Shown here: one piece after another, positions 23,101 through 34,794 of the stretch
How positions within the stretch are numbered: position 1 is the stretch's first letter
Layout of the letters: each line of letters opens with the position of its first letter
Source: Diphasiastrum complanatum
Lineage: Eukaryota > Streptophyta > Lycopodiopsida > Lycopodiales > Lycopodiaceae
Assembly: GCA_029204225.1 (NCBI GenBank)
Contig: CM055104.1
Coordinates: 56,126,264-56,190,263 of the forward strand
Direction: 5' to 3'
Length of the DNA: 64,000 nt
The notes under the pieces: generated by a model
The model's input: the letters and a program-made list of their open reading frames with translations, nothing else
The model's database searches: none
What the model was told of the DNA's origin: nothing
Program-made: the position numbers and the translations under genes

Positions 23101-23239
23101 TGTTGATTTCACATGTGTGGACTGTCCACCACATGTACTTGTGATCTCCTAAGATGTGTAGATGCACCAAGATCAAGATTAGATTGAGATTCAAGATCTA
23201 ACTTTGATTCTATGGTGAAAACACACTACTACATGCATT
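23101..23239 (-). mobile_element. LTR end of an element-6-type Copia, inserted in element 5
   Basis: On the minus strand it ends GTGAAATCAACA, as does the LTR at 54307, and shares ggtgcatctacacatcttaggag with it. Its terminus sits exactly at the break in the element 5 protease, so it marks a true insertion. At 23239 it is in turn cut by the element 2 LTR. Confidence 0.7.
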
Positions 23240-23527
23240 TGTGCAAAAAGTACAAAAAGGACCAAGAGTGGATCCTAATCTGATCCTCAAGAGAGATTGG
23301 TTGTCAGATTACTTGATCTATCAATCTACTTGAGATTAAGATCAATCTAGATCAATTCTAGACACAAAATCCTAACAAGAACAATCATTAATTGAAGGTA
23401 GGTGTACTTTCTGGTTTTCCACATGTGAAACCCTATATGAGTACGGACTCCAACCTGAAAATCAAGTACACATTGATAGAACCTCAAAACAATCAAAACA
23501 ACCAAGCTTTTTTTTGCATTTTTCACA
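23240..23527 (-). mobile_element. Copia element 2: 3' LTR, internally deleted
   Basis: It nearly matches 27044-27304 (aaaaggaccaagagtggatcc onward) and rejoins the matching end at 23501. About 540 bp present in the right LTR is missing. Minus-strand termini are TGTGAAAAA and TTTTTGCACA. A purine tract (minus strand TTTTTGAGGAGGAG) directly precedes it. Confidence 0.85.
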
Positions 23528-23653
23528 CTCCTCCTCAAAAATCTAGCTTGATGGAAAACATGATGATCTTGAACTTGACTCCATGGGCTGAATTGGTCTT
23601 TGCTGGATCAAAAGGTGTGAAGATCAGCCAATGAGCTTGATGTTGATCTGAAA

Positions 23654-24982
23654 TCACCATATCCATGATAGTGCTTCTTTGATGTTGACATCTTTGATGA
23701 ACTTGAGAGCTTTGCACCATTCTAGCATCTTCGAAATTGATTCCTTCCAAATTTCATGTAGATGCTTGACTTTGAGGCTTGCTCCTTCTTCATGTGCATG
23801 CTCCTCCATGAGAAAATAAAGATTTCTTCTTGACTTATTAGGATCACAAAGATCTAACATCATGTTACCATGATCTAGAGAATTAGACTTATCCAAATTG
23901 GCAAGACTATGCATGCTATAATAACAAAGTGTTTGCATCATATCTTCATGTTTGTTTACCATGCTAATCTCAGATCCAATGAGGCTAAATACTTCATTAT
24001 GGAGATAAGTGTCTTTAGAAGATGATTCACTTACTCTCATAAAGAGTTTACAATTTGCCTCAATACAAATTTTCAAACTATGAGTGAACAAATCACTTTT
24101 GCTCTTACATGACTCAAGAGCATACATTTGATGAAATAACCATTTGATTTCTAATTGATTTAAAATTAATTTCAACCTTTTAAGAACATCATCTATGTTC
24201 TCAAGAGAGACTTCATACTCAACTAGTATGGCTTTACTCCAATTTGGAGATGCAATGATCTCACTAAAGCAAATTGATTTATCAAATGACATAAGAGAAG
24301 AAGGTATGAGATGTATACCACATGAGATATGCTCCTCTTTCCCTTGAAGTGTGAGCCACATGGAATCAACCATATTTCTTGAGTTTCTTTTTGGAATCAC
24401 AACTTGAGAAGATCTCTCCTCCTCAATCCTTGGCAAACTTGAACCTTGAGATGATTCTTTAAGATCCTCTTCATGGTGCTCCTTCTTGTTGGAAATCCAA
24501 GACCTCCATGTCTCATAATGATCACAACAAGTATGACCATTCAATATGCACTTCCTATGATTATCAAGATTACTTATGCTAGAGACATAAGTCCAAAAAT
24601 CACCACAACTTGGCATGATTTTTCCAATATTGAAATCAAAAGGTATTTCCATCTCAATAAGGCTAACTACTTGCTGATGGATATAAATGTCCACTTTGGA
24701 TGCTTCACTTATTCTCATAAAAAGTTTACAACTTGCCTTTAAGATTGAAAACTTACAATTTTCATCTTTATGAATGAACACATCATTCATGATCTTATTG
24801 AAACCAAAAGATCCTACATTATGAAGATATTTCCATTTCCTTGACTTCATAACTAATGTAAGCTTACAAGGAAAACATATTTTGCTATCTTTTAAGGCAT
24901 CACACTCAACTAGTATTGCTTTAATCCACCTTTGAGATACAAAAATCTCTTCAAAGCAAAATGGTTCTTCATAAGTTGGCAT
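23654..24982 (-). CDS. 442-codon ORF with internal duplication in Copia element 2
   Basis: A single uninterrupted frame that ends near the left LTR. It contains two similar units. Unit 1 starts EEPFCFEEIFVSQRWIKAI and later has CKLFMRISE and IYIHQQVVSLIEMEI. Unit 2 has ICFSEIIASPNWSKAILVEY and later CKLFMRVSE and TYLHNEVFSLIGSEI. The unit starts resemble the beginning of a Copia reverse transcriptase domain, and the unit ends resemble the segment before Copia RNase H. The polymerase core, including the YVDD box, is not visible. It looks like a twice-repeated, collapsed pol remnant that has kept its frame. Upstream (25177-24989) is another open stretch on the same strand. Function unknown; chance retention of the frame is the alternative. 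Confidence 0.5.
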   Translation of the reverse strand: MPTYEEPFCFEEIFVSQRWIKAILVECDALKDSKICFPCKLTLVMKSRKWKYLHNVGSFGFNKIMNDVFIHKDENCKFSILKASCKLFMRISEASKVDIYIHQQVVSLIEMEIPFDFNIGKIMPSCGDFWTYVSSISNLDNHRKCILNGHTCCDHYETWRSWISNKKEHHEEDLKESSQGSSLPRIEEERSSQVVIPKRNSRNMVDSMWLTLQGKEEHISCGIHLIPSSLMSFDKSICFSEIIASPNWSKAILVEYEVSLENIDDVLKRLKLILNQLEIKWLFHQMYALESCKSKSDLFTHSLKICIEANCKLFMRVSESSSKDTYLHNEVFSLIGSEISMVNKHEDMMQTLCYYSMHSLANLDKSNSLDHGNMMLDLCDPNKSRRNLYFLMEEHAHEEGASLKVKHLHEIWKESISKMLEWCKALKFIKDVNIKEALSWIW

Positions 24983-25099
24983 GAGAGCCTAAATCAAACT
25001 ATTTTCATTTTGTGATTGCTCCTTATTCTTGATTGATTTCTCTTGGATAATAACAATAAGTTTGAACTTGTCCAAAGTTCCAAGCAAAATATTTTCCAA

Positions 25100-25500
25100 G
25101 GACATAAAATAAATCCAAGTTACTTTCATGAAGGTGACATCTATTTTTGCATCTTGAACCAAACAATGCACTTCCAAATGAAAAATTCAAAAGATTTGAC
25201 ATGTGTTGTAATGGACTCTTGAAGACAAATCTTGCAAGTCCTTGTGAGACTCCAAGCCTCGTTCACCTTTCCACAAATGAAACACCTTTCCTTGGACTTG
25301 TCCTTCTTGTATTTGCATTTCGAACTTGAAGCTCCATCCTTCTCCTCGGCCCCCTTGCTTCAGTCGGTCTTCTTTTTGTAGCATCTTGAGAAAAAATATC
25401 CTTCCTTGCCACAAAGGTTGCACTTAGGATCCTTTCTTTCCTTCAATAGGATGCCACCTATTGATGCCATGTGAATAAAAACATGTGATATGATTCTACA
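25100..25500 (-). pseudogene. Copia element 2 gag remnant with zinc-knuckle motifs
   Basis: The minus strand reads MASIGGILLKERKDPKCNLC, where the gag start (MASIGG) is joined directly to a knuckle with His replaced by Tyr (CNLCGKEGYFFSRC). In the other frame, KCKYKKDKSKERCFICGK follows. The capsid part of gag is deleted. Stops and frame changes show it is not functional. Confidence 0.65.
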
Positions 25501-27030
25501 AATGTAATTTGTGACTTTCAAGAGACTAGATTTGAACATCTTCAACAATCTAGAAGGATCTACAAAAGATCTAGCTCACAAACCTAAGAATCAATCTTCA
25601 CAGTAATGACTAGTCACTTGGAAAATTTGCTTTGATCACTAAGATAAAAGCACACAATCTTTGAATCAAATCACAAAAGAAATCAGATCCAATCTCCTAT
25701 TGGACTCATCAAATACCAATGACTCTTCTTTTAAAGTTGAAATGGATATGAAAAAATTTGACACCTAGATTTTCCTTTTCACTTGACTAGTTCTCTCAAC
25801 ACTTGAGATTCTTGAACAAAAGATGGGTTCTGTTTCAAACACATGAAAATCAAACTTAATCACTTCTTTTGGACTCACTCTTGACCCAAATAATCTCACT
25901 CTTGAGATTTAGAATGAATTTGATTTGATTTGAAAACAAACTATACCACCAATTTTTCACAAAGCTTAAAAATTTAGACAACTAGAGATTCACAAAGATC
26001 TCAACCATGCATGAATACTCAAATATGGACTCCTCCTCATTCTAGTCATCCAATGGGATCACAAATTGACCCTCACACTCTCACAAAGAAAGTTGAATAG
26101 AACTAATTTGAGTTTCATACATACTATGTCAATTTTTGCTCAACAAATTGAATTCAATCACTCCTATTGGATTCCACCAATTACTCTACCTTTTAAGACT
26201 TGGAATGAAATTCAAAATCAAAAGTTGTGATTTTTCTCACTAAGATATTGTGCTTCAAAGAGCTAATGCCACTTAGAAAGATTTGATCACATAGGAGAAG
26301 ACAAATTCTTCACCAATAACAACACATAATGAGCTTCTAGATCTTGCCCTCTCCAAAGGAAGGAACTCTTAGAAAATTGGATCTCTCTCTACACATTTGT
26401 CATAGACACCTTAACGACTCTTTTCAAACCTTACAATCACTCAAAAAAATCGAGTAGGGTTGAACAATGTGACTTGGATCTCAATCTTTTTTCTAGAACT
26501 CTCAATTTAAGCCAATCTATGTCAAATTCTACAAAAGATTTGCATAGATGTTCTATATGCACTAGAAAGGTACAATGGATTTCAACCTCTCACCTTGCAT
26601 ATCACTCCTTAATCTATGATTTTTAGCAAAATCTCTCTTAACTTCATCATACACTCAAAAAATCAGAGATAATCAATTAATGCACCTAATTCAAGCTTCA
26701 AATTTAATTTCTTGGCTGATCTAATCCAAAAACTAATCAAGAAATTAGATTCTCTATAGAAAATGCTTGATTTTGCACCAAAAATCGCTCAAATTGGGTA
26801 TGTGAGTCAAATTCTACAAATTTTTGAAATTTCTCAGTTAAAACTGGAGATGTACGGCCTCACACGTGTGAAAAGCATTCCTACAGCCCACAACAAGATC
26901 TGGACCAAAAATTTTGAGGATAGCTATCAAATCCAACTCGCTACACAAAATTTGACTAGTTTCCAAAAACTGCTAATTTTGGCTTTGATTTGGATTAACC
27001 CTATCAATTTCAACAAAATCTCTTGTACTA
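25501..27030 (-). other. Leader of Copia element 2
   Basis: About 1.5 kb between PBS and gag remnant on the minus strand, AT-rich with no open frame of note. A related fragment is at 49417-49800 (ctcacactctcacaaagaaag). It contains the palindrome TCACACGTGTGA at 26860-26871. Confidence 0.6.
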
Positions 27031-27031
27031 G

Positions 27032-27043
27032 GCTCTGATACCA
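27032..27043 (-). promoter_or_regulatory. Primer-binding site, element 2
   Basis: Minus-strand TGGTATCAGAGC next to the LTR end at 27044. Confidence 0.88.
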
Positions 27044-27868
27044 TGTGCAAAAAGTACAAAAAGGACCAAGAGTGGATCCTAATCTGATCCTCATGAGGGT
27101 TTGGTTGTCAGATTACTTGATCTATCAATCTACTTGAGATTAAGATCAATCTAGATCAATTCTAGACACAAAATCCTAACAAGAACAATCATTAATTGAA
27201 GGTAGGTGTACTTTCTGGTTTTCCACATGTGAAACCATGTATGAGTACGGACTCCAACCTGAAAATCAAGTACACATTGATAGAACCTCAAAACAATCAA
27301 AACAAATGTAGACAAATGGAAAGAATCACTCAAAATTGCTTCCAAAACCAAGATTGGTGTCTCACATTTATTATGGCCAAATGTGGCTCTATATATACAA
27401 TAAGTGGGAGCTCGTGGTACTGATCATCCCTCTGATCCCACATGTGTGAAGGTGCTTTGTCATATGATAATTCATCATGCAAAATTGACACTTGGACAAA
27501 ACCTTCTATTTTGAGCAATTTTGGTCCATTTTCCTTCTATATGGAGATCTACTTGGAAATCTTCTAGAAGTCAAAATTTGCCTACTTCAGCTTATTCCAC
27601 ACATGTGATCTGTCCTCTACACATGGGATATGACACCTAACCAAAGGATGTGGCTCATGCAATCAATAGATTGCTGCCATGTGTCATATGTCTAGAAAAC
27701 TAGTTTTTGGCCTTTTTAGCCACTAGAACTTGAATTAAATCATATGTACAACCTATATGATTATGGTACATGACAAGTACACTATTTTCACATGTGGGAA
27801 CAGGCTCCACACATGTGCAATCATCCTATATACATTTTTTCCTCTACCAAGCTTATTTTTGCATTTTT
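27044..27868 (-). mobile_element. Copia element 2: 5' LTR, slightly truncated
   Basis: About 825 bp. The minus-strand TATA box TATATATAG lies at about 27391-27399. At its outer end the first bases (TGTG of TGTGAAAAATGCA) are missing and the sequence runs straight into element 1 gag through a shared AAAAATG. Several CACATGTG-type palindromes occur (27219, 27441, 27597, 27789, 27812). Confidence 0.8.
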
Positions 27869-28764
27869 AGATCTCCATCATTAGCAAGCATACATGAAGA
27901 CATCACAAAAGCATCATCATTTGCATCTTGAACATCCAAACCATCCTCATCAAGAGTAAGATTACCTTGCTTGTCTCCTTGATCTCTCTTCTTCTTGTAG
28001 CACTCACTTGCAAAGTGTCCTTTGATGCCACAATAGAAGCACTTGAGCTTTGATCTATCCTTCTTCTTGCCACTTGAAGAAGCATCCATTTGATCTTGCC
28101 CTTTAGACCACTTGCTTTTGGTTTTGCCCTTGAATTTGTCCTTTGTGAACATAGCATCATCTTGAAGTGTCGATGTAGATCCACCTCTTGCTTGAAGCCT
28201 ATATTCCTCATTGATCAAGATCTCTTGAAGATCCATCAAATTTGGAAAAGTCTTTTGAATAGCAATACTTTGAACAATGTTAGCATGAGCATCCAACAAG
28301 CCATTAAGAATCACTTGAATAAGCTCTCCTTCCTTAATGCTTTCATCTATGCAAGCTAACTCATCATTCAATGCTTTCATTCTCAAAACAAAAGTACTTG
28401 GACTTTCTTCATTCTTTTGCAAACAAGAAAAGATTTGCCTTCTTAGAGTCAACACTCTAGAAGTAGACTTGGATTCATAAAGCTTCTTCAATGAATTCCA
28501 AGCTTCCAAAGATGATGTGCACTTACCAACTTCCTTGAGAAGTTCATTGGTAACATTCATCTTTATCATGTGTAGAGCCTTCTTGGCCCTCTTGTCATAC
28601 CTCAATTGATCTTGTTGTGTTGCTGGTCTCTCCTCCAAGCCTACAACAATATCCAAAAGATCATTCATCTCAAGAAGTGACTCCATCCTCACTTTTCACA
28701 ATGAATAGTTACTTGTGGTAAGCCTATCATTGGCTTCCAACATGACTCCAATTGAGGTTGCCAT
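27853..28764 (-). pseudogene. Copia family A gag (element 1), nearly complete
   Basis: Minus-strand ATG at 28764 gives MATSIGVMLEANDRL and SNYSL, then one in-frame stop (TGA for the expected Trp). An open frame of 279 codons follows, with HMIKMNVTNELLKEVGK, VLTLRRQIFSCLQKNEE and ACIDESIKEGELIQVILNG. A good zinc knuckle, CFYCGIKGHFASEC, lies near 28010. The frame runs a few codons into the element 2 LTR, where it stops. Protease and pol are absent. Gag from this family may recruit element RNA; one stop makes this copy defective. Confidence 0.88.
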
Positions 28765-29352
28765 GTAGTAATGACCTGATCTTCTCTTTCAACCTGCTTC
28801 AATGCACAAAGCACTCCTTTGAATAACAACAAATGCTTTCAAAAGAAATCACTAAGATTTGAAACTATCTCACAAATTCTGTTCTAGCACTTATCCAAGC
28901 AAATCAACACATAGAATCATGGAATCTTGATCAACCTATGATCTATCCTCAATCTAATGACTTTTGCCACTTCCTAAGATTGAAACACACTCAAATGAAG
29001 TCCAGCAACCTCACTATCTAGAGATCCAATAAAAATTAGGGTTTTGACAAAATCACAAAAAATTGACTATTCCAAATCTACATGCAAATGCTGAAAATTT
29101 GATATGCAATCTATAAGCCACCACTTAGGCTGAACCAATGATCCAAAAATCGGCCAAATCCAGTATGTGAATTCAAAAATCGGAATTGAACAAGTATATT
29201 GACCTATTTAGTGTTTTGATCTACAAAAGATCCAATCTACAAAAGCAAAAAATCCGATTTTGGTGTAGAATCCTCTCTAGCATGCTCTAGACTTGATATC
29301 TTCACCAAATCATTGATAGATCTGATTTTCTCCTTCATAATCTGAAACACAA
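28765..29352 (-). other. Leader of Copia element 1
   Basis: No gene. Closely parallels 9936-10497 (leader of the family A copy), for example the tcaatctaatgacttttgccac and ttgatcaacctatgatctatcc segments. Confidence 0.75.
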
Positions 29353-29364
29353 GCTCTGATACCA
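29353..29364 (-). promoter_or_regulatory. Primer-binding site, element 1
   Basis: Minus-strand TGGTATCAGAGC abutting the LTR. Confidence 0.9.
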
Positions 29365-30004
29365 TGTGAAAGATTGCAGATCCTTAAGATCCAATCTACT
29401 TGAATGATCTTTGGTTAGAAAGAGAAATACACTACCAATCTCACCAATGTAGAAAAATCAGCATCTACACACAATTTGAGATGCAAACACTAATAGAAGT
29501 TGATCAAAATTGAATGAAATGATTATGTACTGTTGCTGTCCGTACAAAACCATCAAGCTACTGTATTTCACACGTGTGGATCCAAAAATAACAAATATAG
29601 ATCATTCTACACATAGAATTGCAAGCAATCACCAAGATAGTGCACCAATGGATAGTAGAACCCAAGAGAACCATGTATAAGCATGAAATGAGATAGAGAA
29701 GAGAGAAAATTACTCTCTCCACGAGTTACATCCTTTTATAACAGGTCCTATTTGGCTACTTGGCTTTCCCACCAAAATGCTAACCCTACTAATTTTGGGT
29801 CTAGATTCAATGTACCCAACTTATTCAAATTGAATCTACTCAAACTCGCATTCTATCTTTCCCACACTTTCACAAAGTGTTTATTCAAATGAAATTTAGA
29901 CTAATGAACTTTGAAAAGTCAACCTCTAGTCTAAAACAAGTTTTGGCCTCAATATGCCAAATATGGAAATATTGTATGTGATGAAACTAGTTGAATCTTT
30001 CACA
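29365..30004 (-). mobile_element. Copia family A 5' LTR (element 1)
   Basis: 640 bp, an inverted close match to the solo LTR at 11982-12631, with perfect 10-bp ends TGTGAAAGAT and ATCTTTCACA. TATA box on the minus strand at about 29734-29742 and palindrome CACACGTGTG at 29569-29578. Confidence 0.92.
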
Positions 30005-30542
30005 CCTACCATTAACATTTTATCTCTTTGTAGATTTCAAAATTCTAAATAACAATTGCAGTCATATACAAAAAAAAATTTCTAAAACAAAAAAATAAGA
30101 CAACTTCAACAAACAACGACATTGTAAAAAATTCTAATATCCATGAGAAGAAGACAAATTGGATGCATTAAAAACATTGCTTGAAACTCATCCTATCTAT
30201 ACTTGAAAACAAATTATGGTAGAATTCCAACACATATTTCCTAAATCAGAACATACTTCAGAAAACAAAAACATTGTTTGTTGAGTTTGACTTTTTGAAA
30301 AGAGTTGTTTATATTTGTAACATGTGTACTATTTATGTATTTATTGCTATTGGATGCTTTTCTTATACGATATAAAATACGTTCGTTTTTCATTATAGTA
30401 GTAGAAAATCTTGTTTGGAATAGAATCACACTCACTCGACATACATTATGCAATTAATCAGGGAAAAAAAATTGCTAACAAATAACTAACAATCAAACAA
30501 ATAAACAATTTCACAATTGCAATTCGATTTTAACAAAATACT
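30005..30542. other. AT-rich spacer left of Helitron
   Basis: No gene. It may include the Helitron 5' end, but no clear TC-type terminus was recognised. Confidence 0.3.
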
Positions 30543-33540
30543 ATGAACGTATTGAAAATACCCCTATTTATCCATGTATTAGTTGTGAATCCATCTGCTT
30601 TTGTTCCCAAATTCACATTGCAAATTTTGAAGACAAATTTCAATAAATCACTAAAAACCATTTCCTCTGTATGTCCAAATCACTTTCTACATATGCAAAG
30701 ATTGCCGAAAATATGTACTACAAAACAAAAATTTCAAAAATTTTATCACCTACAAATATGTGTTTAAATTCTGAAATACTTTCGATTACAATACTCAATG
30801 AATTAGAAGAACATTTGTTGGCTCCTAGAATTGCTTTCTTACAAATACGTGAATTAGCGCACCAAAGTCAGTTTGGAGCAACTAGAAGCATTATAAATGT
30901 GCTTGCCAATCTTAACAAAATACAAAATATATTGCCACGTTTTATAGACAATGACAGTGCTATGATTATTGGCCTTAAGAGAAAACTATAATATAATGCG
31001 AACTATATGATTGGCAAAGTCCGTCCCATGAAACTAATGACTGCTCTTGCTGATCTTTGTAAAACTCAATTGTACCAAAAACTAAGAATTGACATTAATC
31101 ATTCTTGGAAAATACATTTTGACAACATTGCAAAACATTCATGCTCGTCAATCATAGATGAATCCAGAAACCATGAAACTGATAATGAGAAAATCATTAT
31201 AGATGACAAATTAATACACCCATTTACAAATAATGAATATGTTGTCGATTATGAAAACTGTTACAAATTGTCGTTCCTTGTGAAGTTCAAAATCCCATTG
31301 GAATATTTCAAGATACATATGCTGAAGAACGTATTTACCCACGTCAATATTTTGGATCTCAATGCATAATGCCCATTTCTAATAAATATACATACCAACA
31401 CATTGCAAAATGAGAATTGTTGCATTATAAACACAAATTTGCTTAACATACAACAAATCCATTTTCAAAGCAATCAAAATACTTATTCATCAAGTACTTG
31501 GTTCTATCTAGATAAGATTACGAAAATATACATTTTAAAATAAAAAACTAACAGCAAAAGACGTGATCCATGATACAAATTTCGAACAAATACTTCATTC
31601 AAATATAGGATATCAAGATTTTGACCATGTTCGCACATCACCTAATTACAAACACAAATTGTGTAAAAATATCTTTGCAATGATGCGACAACTAGGTCCA
31701 CCAACATTTTTTTATAACATTATCTTCTGCTGAAACACAAATGGTCACCACTCATGTGTTGTTTACAAAAACTAAATTCTAACATTTCACAACATAATGG
31801 TTACAAAACTGAAAGTGAATTTTTTAGAAATTTGATCATGATCTGACGATGTGTGCAAGATATTATTTCATGAAAATTAATGCACTACGCACATTGATTT
31901 AAAAAAAAAAACAAATATATTGGAAAATATTCAGGATTATTTTTTCGTTGTTACTGAATTTCAAAATCGTGGTAGTCAACATGAACATGGATTACTATGG
32001 GTTGCAAATGCACCAATCTATGATAAAACATCTGAAACTAAAATTGCTCAATTTATTGATATGTACATTTCATGTGATAGTTCAAAACTTGACACACAAA
32101 ATCTAGATATACAAACTCATTACCATCTATCCACATGTTATAAAACCCGAATATCTAAACAATGTCGCTTTCATTATCCACGACCACCAATTCCATACAC
32201 CAGTATTTTGCATTTGTATGCAAAAGCAGAAACACATACAAAAAACCTTTATCAAAATCTATATCGTGTTATCAAAGAGAAATTAAACTGTATTGATACA
32301 ATAAAACATAGATGTTTTCTTGACATGGCCTGCTACATTGCAAATACCGCTTGTTGATTATATAAAAGCAATACGCAACAATGGAATGCGAATATGGATT
32401 TGCAATATATTCTTGACTCATATGCAGCTGCAAGTTACTGCACATCGTATTTAACAAAAATTGATACTACACTTTCACAATCTTTAAAACATGCATTTAT
32501 AGAATCTTTGCATCAGAATGTAAATACATTTACAAGATTAAAAAACACGGGAACCGCATTTTTAAATGCGCATTGAGTGCATCAGATGAGTGCACAACTT
32601 GTAGCATTTATTGTATTATCATTACCTTTACATGCTTCCACAAGAACATTCACATTTATTAATACAAATCACGAGCCAACACGAGCATTTGTTCTTAGAA
32701 AAAACAAGACTTGCAATTTTTTCATCCCGATTCAACAGACATACGATATGCAACAAAGATTGAAAAATATTTCTCTCGACCTGTTGAGTACTCAAACCTT
32801 TGTTTAGCAAAATTCATTTCGCAATATCGATTAACATCGTCACAAATATGCAAACGTCGAAAAATTCAAATAATCAAATACATGAACAACAAACATAAAG
32901 ATCCCGAAAGTTTTTATCGTGAACACTTGCTTCTATATAAGCCATTTCAAGTATCGGACGACATGCCTATAGAATTATATTCATTGTACAAAGATGCATA
33001 CCATGCAAACTACGACACAATACAACACAACAAACGAAACTAAATTTTAATCAAGAAACATGTACATCCATGCACTTTAATTGGGAAGATCTTGAAAATG
33101 AATCGTCAAACACTGAGACATCAAATCAGAACTTCAATACTTGTAACATCAACAATAATTATGATTTTCAAACTGAATTTTTGACTCATGCATAATGCAA
33201 CAAAAAAAAAACAAATAGATACAACCCCAAAATTGACATACAAAATCATGAATCAGAATACATATTATCACAAACTTGCAAAATTAAATCTCTGCAACGT
33301 CTGTTTTTCGATGACATAATGCACAAGAAATGAACAAACGCCAAAAATTGGATTCACCTATTTTTGACTGGAGGCACTGGTAAGGGAAAAACACTTACTT
33401 TGTTTCTTCTTGTACAAGGTATATTGCGTCACTATTACAAAAATACCACAAATGATATACAAAATCCAAGAGCATTACTGATGGCGTATACAGGAAAAGC
33501 TGATAGTGGCATTACAAGTGGAAATGGATAATTTGCCATC
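30543..33540 (+). pseudogene. Degenerate autonomous Helitron Rep/helicase
   Basis: Plus-strand blocks in order: LNELEEHLLAPRIAFLQIRE and VNVLANLNKIQNILPR (30780-30950, the region before the Rep domain); FFVVTEFQNRGSQHEHGLLW (31940-32000) with the HUH-type HEH motif; LDSYAAASYCTSYLTK (32400-32455) with the paired-tyrosine motif; SAQLVAFIVLSLPLHASTRT (32585); and LFLTGGTGKGKTLTLF (33355) with the Walker A box of a PIF1 helicase. The order matches Helitron Rep-helicase, which replicates transposons by rolling circle. Many stops and frame changes show decay. Coding similarity stops at about 33540, between Walker A and Walker B; the missing half is found inverted at 53304-53959. Confidence 0.88.
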
Positions 33541-33644
33541 TATGCCAAATTTGTTCTTATTAACATCCTACACCTAGATGCTTGATATAAAAATCATAAG
33601 ACCCCTATATCTAACATAGAAAATCTTTTTCAATTCTTCACACT

Positions 33645-34472
33645 ATGAGTTTATCACTTTTCAATGTACTTTATGTTCTTAATCTCACAAAGAATGTGAT
33701 TAGTGTTGGAAAGCTATTTGATGATGGTTTTGAAGTGGAATTCAATGTCAATAATTGTTTTATAAAGAAAGGTGATGAGATCCTAGCAAGTGGATCTAGA
33801 TATGGAGGCATTTTCAAATTAGATGTGCATGAGAATGCAAGTACTTGTGATTTTGCAATGATGACTTGTGTTTCCAAGGAAGAATTATGGCATAGGAGGT
33901 CAAATGTTTTCAATTTTAGATCTATGTCTTCAATAGTCAAGGAGATCAAGCCAAGAGTGGCTTATTCTATGGCAAAATCACATATGGATCCATATTTGAT
34001 GTCTTCTACCAAGACTAAACATCCTATGGAGTTGGAACACTCGGATGTTGACCTTTCTTCATCAACAAGCAAGGAAGTTGCCTCTTGCTTTTCTACACTT
34101 ATTGATGGTTTCACAAGTAACCAATGGCTATGTCTTGTCTCTTCAAGTTTTATGATGCATGTGTATTTTCCATCATGCAAAACTTTATGGAGTTATGTAG
34201 CTATTAGAAGGATTGCACTATATGGAGTATTGTTCAACTATAAGCCTAAGGTTGTGTACCTTAGTGTTCTTGAAGGTTGTTGCTTTGCATGTGGTTTTTT
34301 GGAAGAAAAGAAGGATGGAGATCCAAGCCTATGGATCATGGTTGGATGCTTATCCACCAAGGAAGGCTACATAGTCTTTACACTCTCTATCTCGAAGGTG
34401 TTTGAGCATAAAGATGTTATTGTTTTTCATGAAGATATAGTCTCAATCTTGGAAGAGGCCGAGAGACATTAA
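33645..34472 (+). CDS. Shrunken Copia pol ORF (275 codons)
   Basis: The uninterrupted frame starts FNVLYVLNLTKNVISVGKLF and EELWHRRSNVFNFRSMS, the Copia pre-integrase domain (HxxH region altered). It then has KHPMELEHSDVDLSS and CFSTLIDGF, recalling the start of the integrase core. It ends with TLWSYVAIRRIA, YKPKVVYLSVLEGC, KEGYIVFTLSISKV and HKDVIVFHEDI, the tail of integrase and the SH3-like segment. The middle of the core with its second Asp and Glu is lost or unrecognisable, so integrase activity is impossible. It has kept its frame despite this. It may be part of a short non-autonomous family; chance is the alternative. Confidence 0.55.
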   Translation: MSLSLFNVLYVLNLTKNVISVGKLFDDGFEVEFNVNNCFIKKGDEILASGSRYGGIFKLDVHENASTCDFAMMTCVSKEELWHRRSNVFNFRSMSSIVKEIKPRVAYSMAKSHMDPYLMSSTKTKHPMELEHSDVDLSSSTSKEVASCFSTLIDGFTSNQWLCLVSSSFMMHVYFPSCKTLWSYVAIRRIALYGVLFNYKPKVVYLSVLEGCCFACGFLEEKKDGDPSLWIMVGCLSTKEGYIVFTLSISKVFEHKDVIVFHEDIVSILEEAERH

Positions 34473-34794
34473 AGATGGGAGTGTCCAAAGTGATTGATGG
34501 TTCACCTGGTCCGTCTTCATTATCGGAACTACCAGTATTTAAGAAACAGTATTTTACGTTAACACAATCAATTGTTGCTAAACTATGGCTCCAGTTGATG
34601 ATATCAGTAGGCTGCGTGTAGTGCCCCATTTCTTGGTGTTACAGTATGGTTCCAACATGGATTCGGTAGTAGAAGATCTATCATCTATCACACATGCAGG
34701 CTTGATCTTTCCTACGGAATCGATAGCAAGAGTGGCCAGGTGCACTTAAAACATTGTATATTTGAAAGTGTTGTAGTAGTTTGTTTGGAGTAAA
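34473..34794. other. No supported gene
   Basis: Ordinary AT-rich sequence without repeats or motifs that I recognise. Confidence 0.3.
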
